From positions 1-47,235 of the forward strand of contig CAMDFC010000010.1 of the NCBI GenBank assembly GCA_945897185.1: a DNA stretch of 47,235 bases, in the 5' to 3' direction. The notes beneath the pieces were generated by a model, which made no database searches, was not told the DNA's origin, and worked only from the letters and a program-made list of their open reading frames with translations. Of this stretch, positions 1 through 10,500 are shown piece after piece. This stretch comes from Chitinophaga pinensis. GTDB lineage: Bacteria; Bacteroidota; Bacteroidia; Chitinophagales; Chitinophagaceae. A program made the position numbers and the translations under genes. Numbering within the stretch: position 1 is the stretch's first letter; the number at the start of each line of letters is the position of its first letter.

Positions 1-671
1 GTTACTTTGGTATTGCTTCTTTCAAGTCGTTCTAAAAAAGACATGGTTACAACACCACCTTGAGACCATCCAGTTAAGAAAAAGGCAGTTGGCGTGATGC
101 CAATTTTCGGTAATATCAACTTTGTTACCTCATACATATCAGTGCAGGCTTGTTGCTGACTGCCTAAGACCATATAGCCATCTTTTTCTTTGGAGGTTCC
201 CATCCCAAAATAATCTGCACCAAAAACTACATAGCCTTGTGCTGCAAATTGGGCTATCATCAGTCTTGTTTCAAAAGATTTTTCTGGGAAAGAGGGTACT
301 TGTTCTTTTTCCATGACTGTGCCGTGTTGATAAGAGATTACAGGTAGATGCTTATTGGCAACCTCTGGAATTGCGATGAGTCCGGATGCCATTGTAGGCC
401 TGTTGTTTTGCTCGGGAATAACTGAAGGGTAGGTTATTCTGTACAAATTGACTGCATTTTTAGCAGGCGTATAATTTTCTTTGGTACCGGTAGCTGCCGG
501 AATTTCAACATTCAATATATGATTCAACCTTGCGATGTCGTATCTGCCAATCAATTCATAATACACTGCATTAGAAATGGATAGTGACTCCATTTTGCCT
601 TGAGAAAATACGGTAATGGATGTAAAAACAATACCCAATACCAAATACATCTGTTTAAATAAATTTTTCAT
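1..671 (-). CDS. Secreted alpha/beta hydrolase, C-terminus cut by the window edge
   Basis: An open frame on the minus strand starts at the ATG at 671 and stays open for about 223 codons to the window edge, so the C-terminus is missing. It begins with a signal peptide (MKNLFKQMYLVLGIVF, cleavage probably after VFSQG). The mature part has alpha/beta-hydrolase features: an oxyanion-type SYQHGT segment near residue 115, GADYFGMG near 160, and the nucleophile elbow GWSQGG near residue 205, whose Ser is the predicted catalytic residue. The Asp and His of the triad would lie beyond the edge. The nearest known families are secretory-lipase or prolyl-oligopeptidase-like exported esterases; the substrate cannot be told. 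It is divergent from the RND operon across 127 bp. Confidence 0.8.
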   Translation of the reverse strand, partial: MKNLFKQMYLVLGIVFTSITVFSQGKMESLSISNAVYYELIGRYDIARLNHILNVEIPAATGTKENYTPAKNAVNLYRITYPSVIPEQNNRPTMASGLIAIPEVANKHLPVISYQHGTVMEKEQVPSFPEKSFETRLMIAQFAAQGYVVFGADYFGMGTSKEKDGYMVLGSQQQACTDMYEVTKLILPKIGITPTAFFLTGWSQGGVVTMSFLERLERSNTKV

Positions 672-768
672 TGTAGTCTTTTCCTTTTTTACTCATGTGA
701 AGAAAAAAATAATCTTGAGTTTATATCTAAGTTATGGGTATTTATTGCTATTAGATTAACTTCAGTTT

Positions 769-782
769 TTAAGAATTCTTAA
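769..782. promoter_or_regulatory. 14-bp perfect palindrome upstream of the RND operon
   Basis: TTAAGAATTCTTAA is a perfect palindrome lying 16 bp before the ATG of the efflux adaptor gene. RND operons are often repressed by TetR- or MarR-type dimers that bind such dyads, so this could be an operator. No regulator gene lies nearby and the region is AT-rich, so chance is possible. Confidence 0.25.
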
Positions 783-798
783 TACCAAAAGAACGCTC

Positions 799-1950
799 AT
801 GATAGCAACAAACAAGGGACTAGCTGCTCTTGCATTTATTACCCTACATCTACTTTCTTGTGAAGAGCAAAAGCAACAGAAGGAGCAAGTCGCTCCCGAA
901 GTAATGACCGTTTCTGTTATCCAAAAAACGGTTCCCGTGTATGGAGAATATGTAGGTGAAACCTATGGCAAAGCAGATGTTGCTATTCAGCCTCAAGTTG
1001 ATGGAACAATTGTTGGTATTCATTTTACTGAGGGAAGCGTTGTTGCGAAGGGGCAATTGTTATATACATTAGATGATGAAACCCTAAGAAACAAAGTAGA
1101 GCAAGCTGAAGCACGTTATGCCCAGGCCAATACGATGATGGTAAAGGCAAAATCTGATCTTGATCGTGTTGAGCCCTTGGCGACTATGAAGGCATTGAGT
1201 CAGCGCGAACTGGATGCAGCAAAAGCAGCGTATCAAGCATCTAAGAGTGAAGTGGACATCGCTTCAGCGGCATTGAAAAATGCAAAAATTGATCTTGGCG
1301 ATGCCACACTCAGGGCTCCCATCAGTGGTATCATTGGTATCAGTAAATTACAGGTAGGCGACCATGTTGCTAAGTTGAATTTAGGGGAGTCCTTGAACAT
1401 GGTTTCTTCAATAGATCAAATCAGGGTAAGGTTTACAATTAGCGAAGACGAGTACCTTGAGTTTGCCAGAAGAAGTAAGAATAATGGAGATTTCATGGTG
1501 ACAGGCAAATTGCCAGTCGTTTTGATTTTAAGTGATGGGACTATATACGATCAAACGGGTTCAATCAATTTCACAAACCGACAAATTGATCCTAGTACGG
1601 GATCTTTATTGGTACAAGCTTTGTTTCCAAATCCGAAACAGTTGATGAGACCCGGACAGTTTGTGAAAGTCCGCATACAAAAAGATCTTTATCCAGATGC
1701 GGTTGTTGTTCCACAGCAAGCAATTAATCAGTTGCAGAGCAAATACCAAGTGTTTGTTTTAGACGACAGCAGCAGAATTCAACCAAAGCTAGTTGTAGTT
1801 GGTCAGCGCATTGGCAGTAACTGGATTGTGACTGAGGGATTAAAGCCAGGTGAGCAGGTAGCGATTGTTGGAAGTATGATGTTAAAACCTGCAATGCAAG
1901 TGCGTTCCAAGCAATTATCTTGGAATGCTGATTCAACTGATATTAAGTAA
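799..1950 (+). CDS. RND efflux periplasmic adaptor (membrane fusion protein)
   Basis: This 383-residue lipoprotein has its lipobox Cys at residue 21 (LHLLSC). It matches the AcrA/MexA family in length and layout. A first lipoyl half-motif follows the signal (VQPQ/IQPQVDGTIVGI around residue 75), then a helical hairpin rich in Ala, Lys and Glu (about 95-160), the second lipoyl half (LRAPISGIIG near 172), a beta-barrel domain, and a membrane-proximal domain at the C-terminus. The family bridges the inner-membrane pump and the outer-membrane channel in the periplasm. It is the first gene of a three-gene operon, 23 bp before the pump gene. Substrates are probably hydrophobic drugs, detergents or dyes, but the sequence does not fix them. 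Confidence 0.95.
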   Translation: MIATNKGLAALAFITLHLLSCEEQKQQKEQVAPEVMTVSVIQKTVPVYGEYVGETYGKADVAIQPQVDGTIVGIHFTEGSVVAKGQLLYTLDDETLRNKVEQAEARYAQANTMMVKAKSDLDRVEPLATMKALSQRELDAAKAAYQASKSEVDIASAALKNAKIDLGDATLRAPISGIIGISKLQVGDHVAKLNLGESLNMVSSIDQIRVRFTISEDEYLEFARRSKNNGDFMVTGKLPVVLILSDGTIYDQTGSINFTNRQIDPSTGSLLVQALFPNPKQLMRPGQFVKVRIQKDLYPDAVVVPQQAINQLQSKYQVFVLDDSSRIQPKLVVVGQRIGSNWIVTEGLKPGEQVAIVGSMMLKPAMQVRSKQLSWNADSTDIK

Positions 1951-1973
1951 TTACAACGCCATAAACTTTCCAC

Positions 1974-4900
1974 ATGAGTGAGTTTTTTATAAGAAGACCC
2001 ATCTTCGCCATCGTTATTTCTATTTTGATTGTGATCATGGGATTATTGACCATGTTGGATATTCCTGTGTCTAAATATCCAGAGATTACTCCTCCAATGG
2101 TTCAGGTGACTGCCATTTACAATGGTGCCAATGCAGTCAACATGGAACAGGCTGTTGCAACTCCGTTGGAACAGCAGATCAATGGTGTAGAGGGCATGTT
2201 GTATATGAAGTCCATCAATGCCAATAATGGATCAACTTCTATACAGGTTTCATTTGATGTAGGAACGGACCTCGACAAAGTGAACATGCTCACCCAGAAT
2301 AAAGTTGCAGCCGCTACCCCTTTCTTACCTGCTGAAGTAAAAAATATTGGCGTCAATGTAAAGAAGTCGCTCACCTTTCCGTTAGTACTGGTTTCTATGT
2401 TTTCAAAAACTGGTGTTTACGATGCTTCTTTCATTAATAACTACGCGTTCATCAATGTATTGGATGAATTGAAACGTATCAAGGGAGTAGGTGATGTAGC
2501 GGTGATGGGCGGTGCTGAGTATGCCATGCGCGTTTGGTTAAAGCCTGATCGTTTGGCAGCACTTAATATTACAGTAAATGATGTAACCCGAGCAATGCGT
2601 GAGCAAAACAACATCATGCCGGGTGGAACCTTTGGTGATCAACCTGCTGGAGCGGATGTGCGAAATACGTATACTGCCTTATTGCAATCTCGTTTGGTTT
2701 CTGAACAGGAGTTTGGAAATATTGTGTTGAAATCGAACAGCAATGGTGCGCAGGTTAGACTTAGGGATGTTGCTCGTGTGGAGTTGGGACTTCAAACTTA
2801 TAGTGTAAGCAGTTATATGGATGGCTTCCCAAGTTCAACAATTGCAATCTATCAAATACCGGGTTCGAATGGTATTGAAGTGGCCAAACAGGTGAGAGAA
2901 AAAATGGATGAAATCAAAGCCAGGTTTCCACAGGGTCTCGAATATAAATTCTCATTGGACACTACAGAAGCAATTACAGCGGGTATCGACGAAATCCTAC
3001 ATACTTTGGTTGAAGCTGTATTGTTGGTAATCTTGGTGGTGTTCTTGTTCCTACAAGATTGGAGAGCAACATTGATTCCATTGCTTACAGTCCCGGTTTC
3101 ATTGATTGGTACATTTATTATTTTCCCATTGCTGGGCTTTTCCATCAACACACTTTCCCTGTTGGGTATGGTGTTGGCAATCGGTCTTGTTGTAGACGAT
3201 GCCATTGTGGTTGTGGAGGCGGTAATGCATCATTTGAATCACGGATTATCACCTAAAGAGGCTACCAAGAAGGCGATGAAGGAAGTAGCCGGGCCAGTTG
3301 TGGCAGTCGCAGTTATTCTTTGTGCAGTGTTTATTCCGGTTGCATTATCAGGGGGCATAACCGGAAGATTGTACCAGCAGTTTGCAATTACCATCGCTAT
3401 CTCGGTTGCATTCTCGGCCTTTAATGCATTGACTTTGAGTCCAGCGCTTGCTGCAATTCTATTAAAGCCACCAACCCAGAAAAAAGGGGCATTAGCAAGA
3501 TTCTTTGCGGGTTTTAACCGCATGTTTGATAAGCTGACTTTCGGCTATACCAAAGTGGCAGGATTTGCCGCAAGAAAATTGGTGTTCACGGTAGGCATAC
3601 TCTTGGTAATTGTCTTCGCAACTGGCGTTTTGGGTAAGTCTGTTAAATCTGGATTCCTTCCAGAAGAAGATGAAGGATACTTCTTGATGGCCATTCAATT
3701 GCCAGATGCTGCTTCGTTGAACAGGACAGAAGCTGTTAGTAAAAAAGTGCAGCAATTGCTTTCAAAAATCGAAGGCATTAAGTCGGTTGCTATCATTAAT
3801 GGGTATGATATATTGTCGGGGACTACAAATCCAAATACCGCGACAGCCTTCATGGTATTGGAGCCATGGGAAGAGCGCGAACACAAGGCTTCAGAATTGA
3901 TTAAAAAAGCAAATGGTATAATGGCCAAACAAGTGACAGATGGAACGGCATTTGCTTTTGGCCCTCCACCTATTCCAGGATTGGGTAGTTCAGCAGGTTT
4001 CAGTTTGATGCTGCAAGACCGTGGTGGGAAGTCGCCTCAGTACCTTGCTGAACAGACCAAGAGTTTTATTGCAGCTGCCTCCAAACGTCCTGAAATTGGC
4101 AGAATCACTACATTCTATCGTTCCAATACGCCACAAAAAAGTATACAAGTAGATGAGGACAAAGTAGAAAAGCTCAACATGAGTTTGTTAGAAGTCAATG
4201 GAAGTATCTCTGCATTGTTGGGAGGTAGTTTTGTCAATAATTTCAATGCATTTGGTAGACAATACCGTACGTATGTTCAAGCGGATGCGCAATACAGAAG
4301 TAAGCCTGAAGATTTATCGATGTTCTTTGTAAGAGACAACAAAGGACAAATGGTCAATCTTTCTACTTTGGTGAAAGTGAAAGACACATCAGGTCCATTG
4401 TTCACCAACCATTTCAATCTATATCGTTCAGCTGAAATTTCAGGTGCGCCGGCACCGGGTTATAGCTCATCCGATGCATTGACGGCATTGGAGGAAGTAG
4501 CAAAAGAAACATTGCCATCAGACATGGGATACCAATGGAGTAATTTATCCTACCAGGAAAAAGAGGCTGGTGGAAAATCTTCCACTGCGTTTTTAATGGC
4601 CTTGGTATTTGTGTTTTTGATTCTTGCAGCACAATACGAAAGCTGGAAACTTCCATTTAGTGTTTTGTTAGGAACACCTTGGGCAGTGATGGGTGCATTG
4701 TTGGGATTATTTATAGGCGGTATGTTCGCAACTACTTATGTCAATAATATTTTTGCGCAAATTGGTTTGGTGATGTTGATTGGTTTGAATGCAAAGAATG
4801 CCATTCTAATTGTAGAGTTTGCAAAACTCAAAATGGACGAAGAAGGCATGCCGGCATTGCAGGCTGCAATTGAAGGAGCAAAATTGAGGTTTAGGCCCAT

Positions 4901-5132
4901 CCTGATGACTTCTCTTGCATTTATTCTTGGTGTTGTGCCGTTGCTTACAGCTACTGGTGCAGGGTCTGAGGCCAGAAGGGTAATGGGAACTACCGTATTT
5001 AGTGGGATGGTTGTTTCAACTATTTTAGGCGTAATTCTTATCCCTGCCTTGTTTGTTTTAGTAGAAGGAAGAAAAAAAGTAAAACCAGTAGTTAAGGATG
5101 CATCATTATCAAATTCAGTCGGTCATGAGTAA
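1974..5132 (+). CDS. RND multidrug efflux pump, inner-membrane subunit (AcrB/HAE1 type)
   Basis: At 1,052 residues this has the full length of the HAE1 family. The N-terminus MSEFFIRRPIFAIVISI is the classic start of transmembrane helix 1. Two repeats of six helices flank two large periplasmic loops. The proton-relay residues are present: Asp408 and Asp409 in helix 4 (GLVVDDAIVVVE) and Lys941 in helix 10 (GLNAKNAILIVEFA), equivalent to AcrB D407, D408 and K940. The protein should work as a homotrimer, exchanging protons for drugs taken from the periplasm or outer leaflet. Its last 8 bp overlap the start of the channel gene (ATGAGTAA), which implies translational coupling. Confidence 0.97.
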   Translation: MSEFFIRRPIFAIVISILIVIMGLLTMLDIPVSKYPEITPPMVQVTAIYNGANAVNMEQAVATPLEQQINGVEGMLYMKSINANNGSTSIQVSFDVGTDLDKVNMLTQNKVAAATPFLPAEVKNIGVNVKKSLTFPLVLVSMFSKTGVYDASFINNYAFINVLDELKRIKGVGDVAVMGGAEYAMRVWLKPDRLAALNITVNDVTRAMREQNNIMPGGTFGDQPAGADVRNTYTALLQSRLVSEQEFGNIVLKSNSNGAQVRLRDVARVELGLQTYSVSSYMDGFPSSTIAIYQIPGSNGIEVAKQVREKMDEIKARFPQGLEYKFSLDTTEAITAGIDEILHTLVEAVLLVILVVFLFLQDWRATLIPLLTVPVSLIGTFIIFPLLGFSINTLSLLGMVLAIGLVVDDAIVVVEAVMHHLNHGLSPKEATKKAMKEVAGPVVAVAVILCAVFIPVALSGGITGRLYQQFAITIAISVAFSAFNALTLSPALAAILLKPPTQKKGALARFFAGFNRMFDKLTFGYTKVAGFAARKLVFTVGILLVIVFATGVLGKSVKSGFLPEEDEGYFLMAIQLPDAASLNRTEAVSKKVQQLLSKIEGIKSVAIINGYDILSGTTNPNTATAFMVLEPWEEREHKASELIKKANGIMAKQVTDGTAFAFGPPPIPGLGSSAGFSLMLQDRGGKSPQYLAEQTKSFIAAASKRPEIGRITTFYRSNTPQKSIQVDEDKVEKLNMSLLEVNGSISALLGGSFVNNFNAFGRQYRTYVQADAQYRSKPEDLSMFFVRDNKGQMVNLSTLVKVKDTSGPLFTNHFNLYRSAEISGAPAPGYSSSDALTALEEVAKETLPSDMGYQWSNLSYQEKEAGGKSSTAFLMALVFVFLILAAQYESWKLPFSVLLGTPWAVMGALLGLFIGGMFATTYVNNIFAQIGLVMLIGLNAKNAILIVEFAKLKMDEEGMPALQAAIEGAKLRFRPILMTSLAFILGVVPLLTATGAGSEARRVMGTTVFSGMVVSTILGVILIPALFVLVEGRKKVKPVVKDASLSNSVGHE

Positions 5133-6510
5133 ATCGATTAAAATAGTATTATGCATTGCAGCAAGCGCAATGATTTATAGCAGTTGTGTTGTTGGTCCAC
5201 AATACGCTACACCCAAACATAACTTGCCCAAAGATTTTGGAACAGGTATTCAGTCTGATTCAACAAGCTTGGTAAAATGGTTTGATTTGTTTGGCGATAC
5301 TGCTTTGCAAAATATCATCAAGACTACTTTGCAAAACAACAAAGATTTGGCAACGGCTTTAGCCAGGGTGGATGAAGCCAGATTTCAGTTGGATATTATT
5401 CGGGTAAACACATTACCCTCTTTTGGTTATCAGGCACAGACAGGAGGAGGTAGAGCAGATAACAGTGCTTTGAAAGTAGCAGGTGGATTTAATAGTGGTG
5501 TCAATAAAGCATTTGGCGTATTGAATTGGGAGTTGGATTTGTGGGGAAGATTGAAAAGATCGACTGAAGCAGCTAGAGCACAATTGCTAGCGCAGCAGTC
5601 CGTTCAAAATGCATTAAAATTAAGTTTGGTGGCGGAAGCTGCCAGTGCCTATTTTTTATTGTGTGACTTAGACAATCGATTGTTAATAGCTAATCGTACT
5701 GTAGAAAGCAGAAAAGAGTCAACCCGAATCATCAACGAAAGATTTGAAAAAGGTTATGTGGCTGAGTTAGATAAATTGCAAGCTATTCAACAGGAAGCTT
5801 TAGTTGCTGCTTTAATTCCAAATATCCAGAGACAAATTGTGCAAGTTGAAAATACATTGAATGTATTGATGGCAAGAATGCCGCAATCTATTTCAAGGGG
5901 ACAATCTTTGTTCTCTCAAACTATTCAACCTGAAATTCCAGTCGGCTTACCTTCTCAATTATTAGAAAGAAGGCCAGACATCATTGCTGCAGAGCAAACA
6001 CTGAAAGCGCAGTTCCAGAGAATTGGGATAGCGAAAGCTGCCATGTTCCCTACATTATCATTAACTGGAGTACTAGGTTTTGCTAGTCCACAACTTAGTT
6101 CTATGTTGAATGGTGGATTTGTTGCCAATGGGTTTGCAGGAATAACCGGACCAATCTTCCAATTTAACCAAAACAAGAACAGAGTTTTGGTTGAGCAGAA
6201 AAGAACAGAACAAGTGCAATTGCAATATGAGCAAACGGTCATAAAAGCATTTGCTGAAGTAAATAATGCTTTGGTGCAGAACAGCACTTATGCCGAAGAG
6301 TTCGCAAGAAGAAAGGAGCAAACAGATGCAGCAACCAAGGCATACGGATTAAGTAAAGCTCGATACGACTATGGCTATACTTCCTATCTTGAGGTGTTGA
6401 TACAGGAGAACAGTTTGTTTGATGCAGAACTACAAGTGTCAGCTTTGTATCAACAAAGGTTGAATGCCATGGTCAATCTCTACAGATCTCTAGGCGGTGG
6501 ATGGGAATAG
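5125..6510 (+). CDS. RND outer-membrane channel lipoprotein (NodT/OprM/TolC family)
   Basis: I place the start at the ATG at 5125, inside the pump stop overlap, rather than at 5098. From 5125 the protein opens with a proper lipoprotein signal (MSKSIKIVLCIAASAM, Cys21) followed by VVGPQYATP, the standard start of NodT-type channels. The 461-residue protein carries the two-repeat outer membrane efflux protein fold: long helical stretches, the internal LLERRPDIIAAEQ motif near residue 281 that is diagnostic for this family, and FPTLSLTG. It would trimerise in the outer membrane and form the exit duct for the pump. It ends the operon, 15 bp from a convergent gene. Confidence 0.95.
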   Translation: MSKSIKIVLCIAASAMIYSSCVVGPQYATPKHNLPKDFGTGIQSDSTSLVKWFDLFGDTALQNIIKTTLQNNKDLATALARVDEARFQLDIIRVNTLPSFGYQAQTGGGRADNSALKVAGGFNSGVNKAFGVLNWELDLWGRLKRSTEAARAQLLAQQSVQNALKLSLVAEAASAYFLLCDLDNRLLIANRTVESRKESTRIINERFEKGYVAELDKLQAIQQEALVAALIPNIQRQIVQVENTLNVLMARMPQSISRGQSLFSQTIQPEIPVGLPSQLLERRPDIIAAEQTLKAQFQRIGIAKAAMFPTLSLTGVLGFASPQLSSMLNGGFVANGFAGITGPIFQFNQNKNRVLVEQKRTEQVQLQYEQTVIKAFAEVNNALVQNSTYAEEFARRKEQTDAATKAYGLSKARYDYGYTSYLEVLIQENSLFDAELQVSALYQQRLNAMVNLYRSLGGGWE

Positions 6511-6525
6511 TTAATCTATAATCCT

Positions 6526-7401
6526 TTAATGCGAGTTAAGAAATGCAATTGCTTTGCTGTAAGCGTCCGCTGCTGCATCAGCTTTGAAACTTGGGTTGCT
6601 TGGATTAGCAAAGCCATGTCCCGCCTCGTATTTATGGGTAACTAAATTTTTTCCTGCTGTCTTCATGTTGGTTTCAAATTCTGTAACCATTGCGGGAGCT
6701 GGGGAACGATCTAGGTTACCGAAGAATCCAATCACATCGCATTGAATTGATTTCAACTTTTCCATATTGCTTTCTGGTCTACCATAAAACATGACAGTCC
6801 CTTTTGCTTGGCTACCAGCAAGAATTGCAGTCTGTAGGCTCCACATCCCACCAAAACACCAACCCACAGTATAAATAGATGATTTATCACCTACGAGTGT
6901 TATTGCGCCACGGATAATGCTGGTCATTCTGTCCATGTTGGCAGCACGCATGAGTTTGGAAGCAGAGTCTATTGTAGCTGCTACTTTACCATCGAACATG
7001 TCGACTGCCAATACATTCATGTCTTGTAGGTCTTTGGAATATTTATCAGCTTCGTGTTTAATATTTTCGTTGAGTCCCCACCATTCTTGAATGACAATCA
7101 ACCATTTTTTTGATTTCTTTTTACTGGGAATGAAATACGCATTTGCATCCATGCCTTCTGCTGTCTTGTATTTGATCATAGAGCCAACCAATGGATCCTG
7201 ACTAGGCATTTTAGAATCAGGGTGCATGTTAGCAAAAGCTGGGGCGGAGGCTTCTTGTAGATAGGCTTCAATTGTTTCGGAGCTCATACAAGAGATAACT
7301 TCTTCTTTATTGATCATGCTGCGTTGTTGGACGGGCTTCTGCCAAGAAGACCATAAGAAGGTTACTGCAATAATAGGCAAGAACAGAAGTAGCTTTTTCA
7401 T
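6526..7401 (-). CDS. Dienelactone-hydrolase family protein, exported
   Basis: The start is the ATG at 7401; a TTG two codons earlier is less likely. The 291-residue product has an N-terminal hydrophobic signal (MKKLLLFLPIIAVTFLW). The dienelactone hydrolase core follows: IQEWWGL (Glu107), the nucleophile motif GWCFGG with Cys182, Asp231 in GNLDRSP and His262 in GHGF. The Cys-Asp-His triad and supporting Glu are those of the family, which hydrolyses lactones and esters. Most members of this size are cytoplasmic, so export suggests a general periplasmic esterase rather than a role in chloroaromatic breakdown; no other genes of that pathway are nearby. Confidence 0.88.
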   Translation of the reverse strand: MKKLLLFLPIIAVTFLWSSWQKPVQQRSMINKEEVISCMSSETIEAYLQEASAPAFANMHPDSKMPSQDPLVGSMIKYKTAEGMDANAYFIPSKKKSKKWLIVIQEWWGLNENIKHEADKYSKDLQDMNVLAVDMFDGKVAATIDSASKLMRAANMDRMTSIIRGAITLVGDKSSIYTVGWCFGGMWSLQTAILAGSQAKGTVMFYGRPESNMEKLKSIQCDVIGFFGNLDRSPAPAMVTEFETNMKTAGKNLVTHKYEAGHGFANPSNPSFKADAAADAYSKAIAFLNSH

Positions 7402-7491
7402 CCTCAATAGTTTATTCTAAGTTAAACAAATGAGGATAAGTAATGCTCTTTTTTATACTGGTTATTTTTGATTTAGTTTTTTTAAAAGCAT

Positions 7492-7523
7492 AAAAAAACC
7501 CGCTTTCGAAAAGCGGGTTTTTT
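7492..7523 (-). terminator. Intrinsic terminator, probably bidirectional
   Basis: A GC-rich hairpin with arms AAACCCGCTTT and AAAGCGGGTTT and a 3-base loop is flanked by A-runs on one side and T-runs on the other. It sits just past the 3' end of the metalloprotease gene (stop at 7541) and would end that transcript on the minus strand. It is symmetric enough to work both ways. Confidence 0.9.
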
Positions 7524-7540
7524 ATTGAAAGTTTATTTAA

Positions 7541-10500
7541 TTATTGTTTTATGATTTTGCTTTGGTGGACCAATTGATTGTTGTTGTTAATCCTGATGAG
7601 GTAAACTCCTTTTGCAAGTTTGCTTAGGTCAAGTTGTGTTGAAGAGGAAGTTGTTTTTTCAGAAATGACTTTTTTACCAAAGGCATCAAACAGTTCAATG
7701 GTGCTAGAACCAGAATGCTGATTGAGGACTACATTGAGAAGCTGCTGTGTTGGATTCGGGTATATACTAACAGCGTTATTTTCTGATGTACTAGCGCTAA
7801 TACTTGAATTTGCTGACCCAAGTACAATGGTTTCGGTTGGTAAGACGATTCGGTTGTTTCTTGCTGCTGTTACCAATGCAACTCTTAAAGTATAACAGCG
7901 TGTTGCATTATTTGCAGCTGCATTAGCGCCATACACTTCTACATAATAAGTACCAACAGCTGCATTATAATTAAATGATTCACTTCTTGTGCCGGTTCTT
8001 TGAGCTACAGCAACTTGTGTTCCAGCTGCATTACGCAATCTAACATTGTAGTCAGCTGGCAATGTTGTAAGGCTGATTGTTATTCTTCCGGCTATGGTTA
8101 TTGCAAATCTATAAAAGTCAATATCACTAGCCGGACTAATCAATCCAGTTACATTGGTATTGAAAGGAATTATAGCAGCTCCTGCAGTTGTGCCGTTCAA
8201 ATCGTTATCTAGCGGATTTTGACAACTCGTAACAATACCCGAGGAAGTGGTGGTAAAGTTTACACTAACATATGCTCCTGTACCAGATGCACAAGTTGCT
8301 CTTACTCTCCAATTATAAGCAGTTCCTGCGGTTAGTCCGGTTAATGATGCTGTTGTAGTTGTTTGAGCAGCATTGAAGACTGTCCAAGTTGTTGCCGTGT
8401 TCAATTTATACTCTACTGAATAACTTGTGGCATTAGCGACAGCCACCCATGCAAGATTTGCGTTAGTTGTTGTTATGCCGCTTGTTGTAAGACCTGTAGG
8501 ATTACCACAAGCTGCTGTTGTACTGAAATTGGCAGTAGCGTAATTACCAGTACCAGATGCACAAGTTGCTCTTACTCTCCAATTATAAGCAGTTCCTTCG
8601 GTTAGTCCGGTTAATGATGCTGTTGTAGTTGTTTGAGCAGCATTTAAGACTGTCCAAGTTGTTGCCGTGTTCAATTTATACTCTACTGAATAACTTGTGG
8701 CATTAGCGACAGCAGTCCAACTGATAGTTGCACTGTTCGCTGTTATAGATGCAGTTGTCAATCCTATAGGGTCTCCACACAATGGTGCAGTGATGATGTT
8801 GAAATTGGCATTGCTGATGTCAAAAAAGATATTTCCAATCGCTTCAATTTTAATTCTTGCCGTGTTACCAATGTTGTTTGGGATCACAACTGGATGGGTT
8901 CCATCATTAGGAGTAGTTTCTGCAAGTACGATGGGGAATGTTTGTCCGCCATCTGTGCTCAAAGAGATTTTTACATTTACAACATTGATTGGTGCAAGGT
9001 CTGTTGAGCCAACACTCCAAGTTACATTTTGTGTTGTGCCTACACCCCAAGAAACTGCTGTATTTGGTGCGGTTACTGCAAACGGTCCACTTGTTCCACT
9101 TACTGTAATCACTACATCTGCAAAAGAAGTTTGTCCAACTTCTGGAGAAAGTGTGTTAGAGCTAAATGGGGCATTGTCCCTCACCGTTAGTCTGAAATTA
9201 AGCGTTCTTGCTACGGAGCTAAGCGCTTCAATATTTGCACCAGCATCACCACCTGGTAATGGTCCGGTTACGTTTTGGCCAGCCAAGATTGTAGAAAGCT
9301 GAGGAAAATATCTTGTAGGGGAGCTTGTTGGCCTAAAGCTGATCCAGTTCGGGCCAATTGTTTTTGTTGCACTGGCTACACTGGCTGCCCCAGTAGTTGT
9401 TGCATTTCCGTTGTCATTTTGCTCCCAAGTGTAGGTTAAAGGATCTCCATTTAAATCTGAAGCAGAACCAGTGAGTGCAAATGGGGTGCTTCTTGGAATG
9501 GTGTAAATGGTAAGGGGAGCAACGACTGGCCCAGTATTATTTCCTGCAATACTTAATGTTGTACCGCAAGTTTTTGTTTCAATGTTTGTTTGTACTTGCG
9601 CAATAGATGCTTGATGAAAAATATCAATAGAATGAGGAGCCACATCTTGTGCTGTAATTCCTGCATAGCTCATGATGGTGATTCCGGATCCCACTTCCTT
9701 GTTTACCCCTGCCCCTTCTGTGCTCATTGAAAAAGTATGGTTAGCACCCAATTGGTGTCCAATTTCATGGGCCACATAATCGATATCAAAATTGTCCCCA
9801 CTCGGTATGCCATCAGCAGGAGATGTGATACCACTTCCTTTACCGGCATTACATACACAGCCTATGCATCCTGCATTTCCTCCACCTCCAGAAGCTCCAA
9901 ACATGTGTCCAATATCATAATTTGCTTCTCCGATAACTGCTGTAAGTGTTGTTTGCAGTTGACTGTTCCAGGTAGAAAGAGTAGTTGAATAAGGGTCGGT
10001 AGCTGGTGTGTAATAAATTACTGATGTTGTTGTTGGAATTAAACTCAAGTGAAGGGCAAGGTCTTTTTCAAAAATACCATTGCAACGGGTGAGTGTTGCA
10101 TTGAAAGCAGCTAAAACTCTTGCTTCGCGGTCAAGCGTAGTTTCAGTTGCACCAAAATAATTTGCATATTCGCCATTACAAGAAAGAGCAAGTCTTAAAA
10201 TTTTTAGGTTACCTCCAGATCGTGCAATGCTGATGGGTTGATCGGTAACAATTTGATTTAAGGCGGATGCAAGTTGGTTATCTTGGGTTGAGCAATTCCA
10301 AGGCATTTGTCCGATTTTGCGTTGCGATTTAAATACTGAGTAAGTTAGTTTGTCGTCCGTATAGGGTTCAATGTATTCTTCCTCTTTGTCAGATCTGAAT
10401 ACCATGGTTTGAATTCCTTGCGGCGATATGCTCAATTTGACACTTGCACTTTTATCTGTAATTCCTATTCCGGAGAAAGAGCGTATGTCGCTGAATTTGG

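Noticed and set aside
8697-9302. A 201-codon open frame on the plus strand
   Set aside because: It is antisense to the Ser/Thr-rich region of the metalloprotease, which rarely gives stops on the other strand. It has no recognisable domain.
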